A stretch of 6,567 nt of DNA from Actinomycetes bacterium (GCA_023434465.1 JAEYSQ010000101.1:1-6567); one strand, 5' to 3'. Numbered from the stretch's first letter, positions 1-5,584 are shown. Numbers and translations are program-made. The notes: generated from the letters alone by a model not told the origin.

Positions 1-657
1 GACCTGAACACGGCCCACACGGATGACACCCGCCTCAACGTCTTCGGCGACTTCCAGCCGAAGCTCTCGGATGCATCGACCGGTGCCGACATGCTCTTTT
101 TGGCCAACATCCAGCCCGATCTTCAGCGCCAGGTCCGGGCTCAGTGCCCCGAGGCAGGCTTCGTCGGGCTGGACACCATGAACCTCTGGATCGACACCGC
201 GAGGGATTCGCTGGTCGAGGCGATCTCCGAGGTCGACTGCGTGCTGATCAACGACGCCGAGATCCGCCAGCTGACCGGTGAGCCGAATCTCGCCCGGGCG
301 GCTGCCGCCGTGATGGCGATGGGCCCGCGGGCGGTGATCGCCAAGCAGGGCGTGTACGGCGCGGCGCTCTTCACCCCGAACGGATTTTTCGCCCTGCCCG
401 GCTTTCCGCTCGAAGACGTGCGGGACCCGACCGGTGCCGGTGACTCCTTCGCCGGCGGTTTCCTCGGATATCTCGACGGCGAGGCTGGCGAGATTGACCA
501 CGAGGCCCTTCGCACCGCGATGGGATACGGCACCGTGCTCGCCTCGTACAACGTCGAGGAGTTCGGGACCGAACGGGTTGGAAGGCTGACCCGGGATGAG
601 ATCGAGGCTCGCCTGGTCGCGCTCCGCTCAATGACGGACTTCTCGACCGGAAACTGA
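1..657 (+). CDS. PfkB-family sugar (carbohydrate) kinase, 5'-truncated by the window edge
   Basis: This is the C-terminal 218 residues of an ATP-dependent sugar or nucleoside kinase of the PfkB/ribokinase superfamily. The frame is open from base 1 (DLNTAHTDDTRLNVFG...), so the ATG at 91 is an internal Met and not the start; family members of about 300 residues imply that roughly 80-90 N-terminal residues lie outside. The diagnostic feature is PfkB signature 2, DPTGAGDSFAGG, beginning at base 424; the GAGD block is at 433-444 and its Asp (442-444) is the expected catalytic base that deprotonates the sugar hydroxyl, with the glycines forming the anion hole. Upstream, VLINDAEIRQLTG is the typical 'N-x-x-E' region and AVIAKQGVYGAAL the strand preceding the ATP site. 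The ending (YNVEEFG...LTRDEIEAR) is typical of cytosolic sugar/adenosine-like kinases. The substrate cannot be decided from this fragment. The gene ends 131 nt before gltA. Confidence 0.9.
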   Translation, partial: DLNTAHTDDTRLNVFGDFQPKLSDASTGADMLFLANIQPDLQRQVRAQCPEAGFVGLDTMNLWIDTARDSLVEAISEVDCVLINDAEIRQLTGEPNLARAAAAVMAMGPRAVIAKQGVYGAALFTPNGFFALPGFPLEDVRDPTGAGDSFAGGFLGYLDGEAGEIDHEALRTAMGYGTVLASYNVEEFGTERVGRLTRDEIEARLVALRSMTDFSTGN

Positions 658-683
658 CTTTCTCCTCGATGTCGACGCGATTC

Positions 684-734
684 GTGGGCCGACCCACAAT
701 CGCCTGGGCCGAGAAACGCCTGAAGAAACAGGCG
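684..734 (+). other. Two small hairpins in the pfkB-gltA gap (attenuator or weak terminator)
   Basis: The 131-nt gap between the sugar kinase and citrate synthase has two perfect inverted repeats. The first is GTGGG (684-688) with CCCAC (693-697) around a 4-nt loop. The second is CGCCTG (717-722) with CAGGCG (729-734) around the A-rich loop AAGAAA. Neither is followed by a T run, so intrinsic termination would be weak; they may be a residual terminator of the kinase gene or a structured gltA leader. I see no convincing -35/-10 pair for gltA here. Confidence 0.3.
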
Positions 735-788
735 AACTGAAATACTGGTCCGGACAAGAGATCAGAGGAAAAGGATTCGAGGAGAAGC

Positions 789-2174
789 ATGTCGACCGAA
801 CAGCAGACCGAAGCGCCCGACGAGGGCGAAGGTGGCGGAGTAGCCACCGGCAGCGACACCCTTTCGGTCACCGACAACCGCACCGGCCGGACCTACGAGC
901 TTCCGATCGAGGACGACACGATCAAGGCGCTCGATCTCCGCCAGATCAAGGTCAACGAAGACGACTTCGGAATGATGTCCTTCGATCCGGCCTTCACCAA
1001 TACGGCCTCCTGCCGTTCAGCGATCACCTATATCGACGGTGAGGCCGGGATCCTCGAACATCGCGGCATCCCGATCGAGCAGCTCTGCGAGCACTCGACC
1101 TTCTTGGAAGTCTCCTACCTGCTGGTCTTCGGCGAGCTGCCGACCCGCCCGCAGCTCGAAGCCTGGGTCCATGACGTAACCCATCACACCTTCGTTCACG
1201 AGGACATCAAGAAGTTCCTCTCCGGCTTCCGCTACGACGCCCACCCGATGGGCATGCTGCTCGCCTCGACCGGGGCGCTTTCGACCTTCTACCCGGATTC
1301 GAACCAGATCACCGACCCGGTCGAGCGTTACCTGGCGACGATTCGCCTGATCGCCAAGATGCCGACCCTTGCCGCGTTCTCGTACCGCCACAACATGGGT
1401 CTGCCGTACGTCTACCCCGACAACGACCTCTCCTACCCGGAGAACTTCCTCTCGATGATGTTCAAGATGACCGAGGCGAAGTACGAGCCGGATCCGCGCC
1501 TCGCGAAGGCAATCGACGTGCTCTTCATCCTGCACGCCGACCACGAACAGAACTGCTCGACCAGCGCCGTCCGCGGGGTCGGTTCCTCCGACGTCGATCC
1601 CTACTCTGCGGTCGCGGCCGGAATCGCCGCGCTCTACGGGCGCCTCCACGGCGGCGCCAATGAATCCGTCCTTCGGATGCTGCGCCGGATCGAATCGGTT
1701 GACAACATCCCGGACTTCCTCGAAGCGGTCAAGAACCGCGAAGAGAAGCTGATGGGCTTCGGCCACCGGGTCTACAAGAACTACGACCCCCGCGCCCGGA
1801 TCATCAAGAGCCACGCCGATGACGTCTTCGAAGCGACCGAGTACAACCCGCTGGTCGAACTGGCGACCGAACTCGAGAAGCAGGCACTCGACGACGAGTA
1901 CTTCACTTCGCGCAAGCTTTACCCGAACGTCGATTTCTACTCGGGCATCATCTACGAGGCCCTGAAGATTCCGCCCGGAATGTTCACGGTTATCTTCGCG
2001 ATCGCCCGTACCGCCGGCTGGATCGCCCAGTGGCTGGAGATGACCGAAGACCCGGACAAGAAGATCGCCCGGCCCCGGCAGATCTACACCGGCGCCCGCG
2101 AAGCGAACTACGTGCCGATCGGCGAGCGGTCCGGCGAGGACCGCATCTCCGGACCGGCCACCCGGCCTTCCTGA
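789..2174 (+). CDS. gltA: Citrate synthase (type II-like, GltA)
   Basis: The protein has 461 residues and condenses oxaloacetate with acetyl-CoA to citrate in the cytosol (TCA-cycle entry, EC 2.3.3.x). It aligns by eye with E. coli GltA throughout. Visible landmarks are LHADHEQNCSTSAVRG at 248-263, GRLHGGANE at 284-292 with catalytic His287, GFGHRVYKNYDPRA at 323-336 with His326 and Arg335, NVDFYSG at 380-386 with catalytic Asp382, IARTAGW with Arg407, and KIARPRQIYTG with Arg428, i.e. every residue expected of an active enzyme. The ATG is supported by a Shine-Dalgarno GAGGAG at 779-784. The N-terminus (about residues 1-25) is an acidic, Gly-rich, probably disordered tail, making the protein longer than the usual 430 or so. 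A small protein gene follows after 23 nt, so gltA probably heads a three-gene operon. Methylcitrate synthase is an alternative, but the length and N-terminal domain favour true citrate synthase. Confidence 0.97.
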   Translation: MSTEQQTEAPDEGEGGGVATGSDTLSVTDNRTGRTYELPIEDDTIKALDLRQIKVNEDDFGMMSFDPAFTNTASCRSAITYIDGEAGILEHRGIPIEQLCEHSTFLEVSYLLVFGELPTRPQLEAWVHDVTHHTFVHEDIKKFLSGFRYDAHPMGMLLASTGALSTFYPDSNQITDPVERYLATIRLIAKMPTLAAFSYRHNMGLPYVYPDNDLSYPENFLSMMFKMTEAKYEPDPRLAKAIDVLFILHADHEQNCSTSAVRGVGSSDVDPYSAVAAGIAALYGRLHGGANESVLRMLRRIESVDNIPDFLEAVKNREEKLMGFGHRVYKNYDPRARIIKSHADDVFEATEYNPLVELATELEKQALDDEYFTSRKLYPNVDFYSGIIYEALKIPPGMFTVIFAIARTAGWIAQWLEMTEDPDKKIARPRQIYTGAREANYVPIGERSGEDRISGPATRPS

Positions 2175-2197
2175 GCCACCCGGCCGGGTGTAGCAGC

Positions 2198-2545
2198 GTG
2201 GCGAACTGGAAGCTGACCGTACGGCACGGCTCTGACGTCAGCCGCCAGAGCTTCGACGATCTCGACGAAGCGCTCGCCGCGGCGCGTCACGCCGCCGACG
2301 AGGTGATTGCCGATGGACCGCTCGACAAAGTCAGTGCGATCCGTGAATACGAGCCGGCCCAGCTGGTCAACGCAAGGATCGAGATCACCGGCAAGGGATT
2401 GTTCAGACCGCCCGCCGCGGGAATCGACATTCAGGGTGATCTCACCGTCATCGCCTACGCCGGAGGCGTAAGGAGACAGACGCTGGCCGGGTCGAGCATC
2501 CCCGAAGCAATCAAATCGGTGAAAATGTTTCTCGACCATGAGTAA
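2198..2545 (+). CDS. Small conserved hypothetical protein downstream of citrate synthase
   Basis: The product is a soluble protein of about 115 residues with no assigned function. The reading frame is open further upstream inside gltA, but the only sensible start is the GTG at 2198, giving (M)ANWKLTVRHGSDVSRQSF; it lies 23 nt after the gltA stop, with only a weak GGGTG at 2185-2189 as a ribosome site. The sequence reads as a beta strand (WKLTVRHG), an amphipathic Ala-rich helix (LDEALAAARHAADEVI), an acidic linker, strands (NARIEITGKGLF, GIDIQGDLTVIAYAGGVRRQTL) and a final helix (IPEAIKSVKMFLDHE). No signal peptide, membrane segment, Cys pair or metal motif is visible. I recall similar WKLTVRHG-type hypothetical proteins from Solirubrobacterales genomes, which would need a search to confirm. 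Codon use matches the neighbours. It overlaps the next gene by 8 nt, so the two are probably translationally coupled. Confidence 0.75.
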   Translation: MANWKLTVRHGSDVSRQSFDDLDEALAAARHAADEVIADGPLDKVSAIREYEPAQLVNARIEITGKGLFRPPAAGIDIQGDLTVIAYAGGVRRQTLAGSSIPEAIKSVKMFLDHE

Positions 2546-2861
2546 GCAGGCTCCGGAAGATCTGAAAATCCCCAAAGGCTCGTTCGCGGCCGGACGCCGC
2601 GTGACCCTGCCCGCTGGTGCGGAGCAGCCGATCGTCGTGTTCGTCAACGGTGTCGCCCAGACCGAGGGCACCGATTTCACGATCCGCGACAACGAAATCC
2701 TCTTCGCCCGGGACATCATCAAGGAAACGAAGTCCGGCAAGAAGAAGCTGGTCATGCTGCTCGGAGTGGTCGGGTTCTACAACAAGAACGAAACCATCGA
2801 CGTCCAGTTCCAGAGGGATGGCAAGACCGAACTGGCCGGCGACCTCCCGGTCTTCAAGTAA
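2538..2861 (+). CDS. Small hypothetical protein, probably all-beta
   Basis: The product has 107 residues with an ATG at 2538 that overlaps the end of the preceding gene (stop at 2543-2545); there is no good Shine-Dalgarno, only GGTGAAA at 2518-2524, so it probably relies on translational coupling. After a polar Lys-rich start (SKQAPEDLKIPKGSFAAGRR) it shows alternating strand-like segments: VTLPAGAEQPIVVFVNGVAQ, the block GTDFTIRDNEILFARDI, a Lys-rich turn (KETKSGKKK), LVMLLGVVGFYNKNETIDVQF and LAGDLPVF. The VNGV-Q-x(4)-GTDFTI-x(3)-EILF pattern resembles a beta-sandwich repeat common in phage tail and other surface fibre proteins, but nothing else around it is phage-like, so this is only a fold hint. 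The hydrophobic stretch LVMLLGVVGF is too short for a confident membrane helix. The function is unknown. It is the last gene of the gltA unit and its stop codon sits in the A-tract of the following hairpin. Confidence 0.8.
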   Translation: MSKQAPEDLKIPKGSFAAGRRVTLPAGAEQPIVVFVNGVAQTEGTDFTIRDNEILFARDIIKETKSGKKKLVMLLGVVGFYNKNETIDVQFQRDGKTELAGDLPVFK

Positions 2862-2893
2862 GAAAAGGGCCCCGGTCTTTCGACCGGAGCCCT
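2860..2893 (-). terminator. Intrinsic terminator, best read on the minus strand
   Basis: Bases 2866-2877 pair with 2882-2893 in a 12-bp stem with one C-A mismatch. The loop reads GAAA (a GNRA tetraloop) on the minus strand. On the minus strand the stem is followed directly by TTTTCTT (2866-2860), a proper terminator T-tract. On the plus strand it is followed by CTCTCTCCC, so it would end the gltA unit less efficiently. The T-tract overlaps the stop codon of the 2538-2861 gene. It therefore looks built mainly to stop leftward transcription from ubiA and/or the candidate RNA to its right. Confidence 0.7.
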
Positions 2894-3281
2894 CTCTCCC
2901 TGGCAGTTGATCGGCACTGGCGTCGCCCGATCCTGACTACCTTCCTGGTCCCTCCTTCAATCCTGAGTGAGGCCCTCTTGGCCCTGCCTGTTTTCAGGAT
3001 CCCCTTACCGGCGCGGGTCGGTTTGAGCGTGATGCTCTTCCTGCCATCCCGGCCGCCTTTCCGGCAATCTTTCCCGACGGCGCTTCAAAGAGCGCAATCG
3101 CACGAAACTGGACACGACATGAAGTATTCAATTCTTCTCCGAGACCTTCTCTATGGGTCACCGATTTCGGAACCCGGTCAATTTCAAATTGGCCTGGTAC
3201 GAACGGTGGGAAAGCCTCGAAGGCTCGGTCGCCAGCTTCTAGTCAACTGAGATATCCGCTTGCGACAGGGTGTCCTGTAGT

Positions 3282-3320
3282 CCCCTCCACCGGCGTTCCT
3301 GCCGGTTCTCATCGGAGGGG
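3282..3320 (-). other. Bulged 13-bp hairpin inside the candidate RNA
   Basis: The outer stem is CCCCTCC (3282-3288) with GGAGGGG (3314-3320). The inner stem is ACCGGC (3289-3294) with GCCGGT (3301-3306), around a 6-nt loop. All unpaired bases of the junction lie on one side, and on the minus strand this bulge reads GATGAGA (3313-3307). A long clean helix with a one-sided purine-rich bulge is typical of functional RNA elements rather than of random spacer, but no known family is recognised. Confidence 0.5.
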
Positions 3321-3356
3321 TCAACCCGTCTCCCGTGTTCTCTTATGCGGCTTTCG

Positions 3357-3384
3357 AGAATACGCGTTTTTCGATTCGTGTCAA
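3357..3384 (-). promoter_or_regulatory. Predicted sigma-70-type promoter reading left, just past ubiA
   Basis: On the minus strand TTGACA (3384-3379) is a perfect -35 match. It is followed after 16 nt by TATTCT (3362-3357), a 4 of 6 match to -10. Transcription would start near 3350, in the gap downstream of the ubiA stop, and run to the terminator at 2860. In DNA this GC-rich such a pair is unusual by chance, but the spacer is one base short of the optimum. Confidence 0.45.
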
Positions 3385-3447
3385 GTGCTTTTTGACTCGA
3401 CTCGGATTCTGCGGGTTCTCCCGGCGTTGATCCCCGTAGCGGCCGCC

Positions 3448-4383
3448 TCAATCGAAGGCGTAAAGAACCAGCAGCGCCACCGCGACGAAGATCGCGCCGG
3501 CAATGATCACGCCGCGGTCGCCGGCCACGATTGCCGCGGTCGAACGGTCGTCGGAGCGGTCGTAGATCAAGTACAGGTATCGGAAGATTCCGTAGACCAC
3601 CGGCGGGATGGTCAGCATCATCTCCGAGCCCGCGAGCGGCGAATTGACCGTGTAGATCGAGTAACTCACCACGGTGCCGGTCGTGACCATGGCGACCATC
3701 TGGTCGAGGAAGGGCAGCGAGTAGTGCTCCAGCACCGGTCGGCTGCTGGTTCCTTCGTGAAGTTCGGAAACCGCCTCCTGCCTTCGCTTGGTGAAGCCGA
3801 GGAAGCAGGCCAGCATGCCGGTGCAGAGGATCAGCCATTCGGAAGCGTGGGCATCCACCGCCTCCGCGCCGGCCATCACCCGCAGGATGAAGAGGGTGGC
3901 GAGAGTCATCACGTCGATGATCACGACCTGTTTCAGACCGAAGCTGTAGGCAACCTGGATCACGCCGTAGCCGGTCACCATGCAGCCGACCTGCCAGTTG
4001 ACGACGAGGAAGGCGACCGCGATCGCACCGATCGCAAGACCGGCCGAGATCACCCAGGCGGCACTGATCGGCAGCTGGCCTGCCGCGATCGGCCGGAATC
4101 GTTTCTTCGGGTGCTGGCGGTCGAGCTCGACGTCGTTGAGGTCGTTGATGAAGTAGCCGGCGCTGGAGATCGCGCAGAAGCTGGCGAAGGTGATCAGGGC
4201 CTGGCCGATCGCCCAGGTGTCATCGAGCTGGCCGGAGAAGATGACCCCGGCGAAGACCAGGACGTTCTTGACCCATTCCTGGGGCCGTGCGGTCTTCAGG
4301 GCCGCCCGCAGGGGGCCGCGCTCGGTCAGTGTGTGCTGGGAGGAAGCTTCCATCGTCAAGGTCCGCACCCGACTCAGGGACAC
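3448..4383 (-). CDS. UbiA-family prenyltransferase, probable decaprenyl-phosphate phosphoribosyltransferase
   Basis: This is an integral membrane protein of 311 residues from the GTG at 4383, or 301 from the ATG at 4353. Neither has a clear ribosome site; the ATG is a serious alternative, since homologues begin about 25 residues before the RPQEWVKN block. The order of motifs is ARPQEWVKNVLVFAG (32-46), the Mg2+/diphosphate-binding NDLNDVELD (80-88) followed by HPKKRFRPIAAG, then LKQVVIIDV (150-158) with the second conserved Asp157, LRVMAGAEAV (167-176), LGFTKRRQE (195-203) and several hydrophobic helices up to the C-terminal IIAGAIFVAVALLVLYAF. The RPxxWVKN...HPxKRxRPIA combination is typical of the mycobacterial Rv3806c type, which transfers phosphoribose from PRPP to decaprenyl phosphate as the first step towards the arabinose donor for the cell wall (EC 2.4.2.45). 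The exact polyprenyl chain and pathway here are inference. It is transcribed alone, divergently from the tautomerase operon. Confidence 0.85.
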   Translation of the reverse strand: MSLSRVRTLTMEASSQHTLTERGPLRAALKTARPQEWVKNVLVFAGVIFSGQLDDTWAIGQALITFASFCAISSAGYFINDLNDVELDRQHPKKRFRPIAAGQLPISAAWVISAGLAIGAIAVAFLVVNWQVGCMVTGYGVIQVAYSFGLKQVVIIDVMTLATLFILRVMAGAEAVDAHASEWLILCTGMLACFLGFTKRRQEAVSELHEGTSSRPVLEHYSLPFLDQMVAMVTTGTVVSYSIYTVNSPLAGSEMMLTIPPVVYGIFRYLYLIYDRSDDRSTAAIVAGDRGVIIAGAIFVAVALLVLYAFD

Positions 4384-4475
4384 GGCCGCAGAAGGCTACC
4401 GACAAAAGCCGCCCCACAGCGCCCGGAAGCCACCAATGCACCCCAACCGCCGCCCTCCCGACGGTCAACCGGGAC

Positions 4476-4505
4476 TTGACTATGCAACCCTGCATATGTT
4501 ATGCA
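4476..4505 (+). promoter_or_regulatory. Promoter of the tautomerase-TetR operon
   Basis: TTGACT (4476-4481) and TATGCA (4500-4505), separated by 18 nt, form a plausible sigma-70-type promoter about 55 nt upstream of the tautomerase start at 4561. The -35 touches the first palindrome and the -10 lies entirely inside the second, so a bound repressor would block polymerase. TATGTT at 4495-4500 is a possible alternative -10 but is too close to the -35. Confidence 0.55.
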
Positions 4506-4515
4506 TAGGTGCATA
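4481..4515. promoter_or_regulatory. Double palindromic operator, probably bound by the TetR repressor at 5027
   Basis: Two 16-bp palindromes of the same form, TATGCA-N4-TGCATA, occupy 4481-4496 (spacer ACCC) and 4500-4515 (spacer TAGG). Their centres are 19 bp apart, so they lie on closely similar helix faces. The outer ends extend to CTATGCA (4480-4486) and TGCATAG (4510-4516). Each arm is a perfect inverted copy, in otherwise GC-rich DNA. Position over the promoter and the TetR gene in the same operon make autorepression the natural reading; whether divergent ubiA (start about 100 nt away) is also controlled is open. Confidence 0.75.
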
Positions 4516-4548
4516 GCCGGAGCAATTTCCGCACACGACCACGAATTC

Positions 4549-4554
4549 GAGGAG
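4549..4554 (+). promoter_or_regulatory. Shine-Dalgarno that fixes the tautomerase start
   Basis: GAGGAG ends 6 nt before the ATG at 4561. It rules out the in-frame ATG at 4501, which lies inside the operator, and it leaves Pro as codon 2, as the enzyme mechanism needs. Confidence 0.8.
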
Positions 4555-4560
4555 AAACCA

Positions 4561-5007
4561 ATGCCGCTGATGGAACTGAGTTACCAGGAAGGGGCGATCT
4601 CGCCCGAAGCCCGCGACCAGCTGGTCGAGGAACTGACCACCAGCCTGCTGCAGGCCGAAGGAGCGCCGAACACCGAGTTCTTTCGGAGCGTGACCTGGGT
4701 GCTGGTCAACGAACGTCCGGCCGAGCTCGTCTACGCCGGCGACAGGCCCGGTGCCGGAGTCGTGAAGCTCGACGTCATCACCCCCGAGGGCGCGCTCGAT
4801 GACGATCGCCGGACCCGGATGATCGAGGCGGGCACCGCGGCGATCCGTGGCGCCTTCGGCGTCGCCGACGAAGACCTGCTCAAAGTCTGGGTGCTCTGCC
4901 GCGACGTGGTCGACGGTGGCTGGGGAGCCGGCGGCAACGTCATTCACTACAAGGAACTGGTCGAGATCGCCAAGGCCCAGCGCGAGGCCGCGGCCGCTTC
5001 GGCCTGA
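4561..5007 (+). CDS. Tautomerase-superfamily enzyme with catalytic N-terminal proline
   Basis: The protein has 148 residues and is cytosolic. It starts Met-Pro, so removal of Met exposes Pro1, the catalytic base (or Schiff-base amine) of the 4-oxalocrotonate tautomerase superfamily. It is about twice the length of a 60-residue 4-OT subunit and shows two beta-alpha-beta units: residues 2-60 (PLMELSYQEGAISPEARDQL...TWVLVNERPAELVYAGD) and 66-125 (GVVKLDVITPEGALDDDRR...LLKVWVLCRDVVDGGWGAGG). This is the arrangement of the longer trimeric members such as malonate semialdehyde decarboxylase and cis-3-chloroacrylic acid dehalogenase. NERPAE (50-55), Arg114 and the Gly-rich DGGWGAGG (118-125) sit where active-site loops are expected. 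The substrate is unknown; keto-enol tautomerisation, hydrolytic dehalogenation or decarboxylation are all possible in the family. It is the first gene of an operon with a TetR repressor 19 nt downstream, suggesting substrate-inducible expression. Confidence 0.85.
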   Translation: MPLMELSYQEGAISPEARDQLVEELTTSLLQAEGAPNTEFFRSVTWVLVNERPAELVYAGDRPGAGVVKLDVITPEGALDDDRRTRMIEAGTAAIRGAFGVADEDLLKVWVLCRDVVDGGWGAGGNVIHYKELVEIAKAQREAAAASA

Positions 5008-5026
5008 ATCGGCAGGTCTGACACTC

Positions 5027-5584
5027 ATGGCAACCGGCACCCGGGAGGCGATGCTCGGCTCGGCGATCCGGCTCTTTCGCGAGCGCGGAGTCGGCGACAC
5101 CTCGATCGGTGACGTACTCGAGGCGAGCGGAGCCCCCCGGGGGTCGGTCTACCACCACTTCCCCGGTGGCAAGAAGCAGCTGGTCTCGGAAGCGATCGAA
5201 TCCGCTGGCGGTTACGTCGCCGCCAACTTCGAAAAGAGCGAGGAAGGCCCGGCCGAGATGATCGACCGCTTCGCCCGCTTCTACATGCGAGAGCTTGAGA
5301 AGTCCGGCTTCCGCGAGGGCTGCCCCCTGATGGCCGCCGCGGTAGCCGGAGCCAGCGAAGAGGCCGCGGGCCCGGCCGCCCGGGCCTTCAGCCAGATCCA
5401 GTCCAGCCTCACCGCTTCACTCACCGACGCCGGGGTCGATCAATCCCGGGCCAGCTCCCTCGCCACCCTGGGGATCTCGGCGATCGAAGGGGCGATCGTG
5501 CTCAGCCGAACCGAGAAATCTGTCGAGCCCCTCGACCAGACCCGCCAGGAACTCCACGACATCTACGCCGCCGCCCTCGCCTGA
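5027..5584 (+). CDS. TetR-family transcriptional repressor, LmrA/YxaF type
   Basis: The protein has 185 residues with an ATG at 5027, 19 nt after the tautomerase stop; the frame is open further upstream, but that part is a shadow of the tautomerase gene. The N-terminal TetR DNA-binding domain spans about residues 5-52 (AMLGSAIRLFRERGVGDTSI...); the helix-turn-helix is TSIGDVLEASGAPRGSVYHHF (25-45), with the classic GSVYHHF recognition-helix end followed by GGKKQLV. The ligand-binding half has the hallmarks of the LmrA/YxaF branch: EGCPL at 97-101 with Cys99, the helix SQIQSSLTASLTDAGV, and AIEGAIVLSRTEKSVEPL (152-169). Members are dimers that repress neighbouring genes and release DNA when they bind a small hydrophobic or aromatic ligand. 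It most likely binds the two palindromes at 4481-4515 and so represses both itself and the tautomerase. The inducer is unknown, perhaps a substrate of the tautomerase. Confidence 0.9.
   Translation: MATGTREAMLGSAIRLFRERGVGDTSIGDVLEASGAPRGSVYHHFPGGKKQLVSEAIESAGGYVAANFEKSEEGPAEMIDRFARFYMRELEKSGFREGCPLMAAAVAGASEEAAGPAARAFSQIQSSLTASLTDAGVDQSRASSLATLGISAIEGAIVLSRTEKSVEPLDQTRQELHDIYAAALA

Larger units (their letters stand above)
2860..3350 (-). ncRNA. Candidate structured non-coding RNA, about 490 nt, family not recognised
   Basis: This stretch has no protein frame with the codon bias of its neighbours and is visibly less GC-rich. It is bounded on the minus strand by a promoter-like TTGACA-16-TATTCT (3384-3357) and by the hairpin plus TTTTCTT terminator (2893-2860). 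In between are many local inverted repeats: 3282-3320 (13 bp with a 7-nt one-sided bulge), 3265-3278, 3213-3225, 3172-3198 (10 bp plus a mismatch and a G-U pair), 3080-3095, 3025-3037 and 2960-3000. GACTAC at 3282-3277 can also pair with GTAGTC at 2940-2935 to close the whole domain. Loops are purine-rich on the minus strand. I compared it by eye with RNase P RNA, tmRNA, SRP RNA and the TPP and cobalamin riboswitches and found none. No gene follows in either direction that a leader could control. An alternative is the long 3' UTR of ubiA or a decayed gene. Confidence 0.4.

Noticed and set aside
91..93. ATG at 91 as the start of the sugar kinase
   Set aside because: The same frame is open back to base 1 with kinase-like sequence, so the gene simply enters from outside the window.
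1017..1814. 265-codon minus-strand frame inside gltA
   Set aside because: Shadow of citrate synthase, with Val/Gly/Arg-biased composition from the GC-rich opposite strand and no motif.
2920..2945. AGTCAGGA on the minus strand resembling the cobalamin (B12) box
   Set aside because: The other invariant parts of the cobalamin riboswitch (GCCACTG and the CCGCAACTGT-like core) are missing and no B12 or transport gene follows.
2978..3250. 90-codon plus-strand frame starting with TTG in the large gap
   Set aside because: Codon third positions lack the strong G/C bias of neighbouring genes, there is no ribosome site, and it runs through several hairpins. No recognisable domain.
3282..3320. Partial resemblance on the minus strand to the 3' half of the TPP riboswitch and to a hammerhead core (GATGAG)
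   Set aside because: TPP CTGAGA/ACCC and GCG-AGGGA elements are not in place, and the hammerhead CTGATGA plus GAAA pair is absent.
2860..3350. RNase P RNA, tmRNA or SRP RNA as identity of the gap transcript
   Set aside because: None of the invariant blocks (GAGGAAAGTCC, a tag-peptide frame with tRNA-like ends, GGAAGGAAGCAGC) was found on either strand.
3385..4479. 364-codon plus-strand frame opposite ubiA
   Set aside because: It is an antisense shadow: the translation is His/Asp/Arg-rich and unlike a folded protein, while the minus strand encodes clear UbiA motifs.
4501..4560. Upstream ATG at 4501 as the tautomerase start
   Set aside because: It lies inside the operator/-10 region, has no ribosome site and would bury the essential N-terminal proline.
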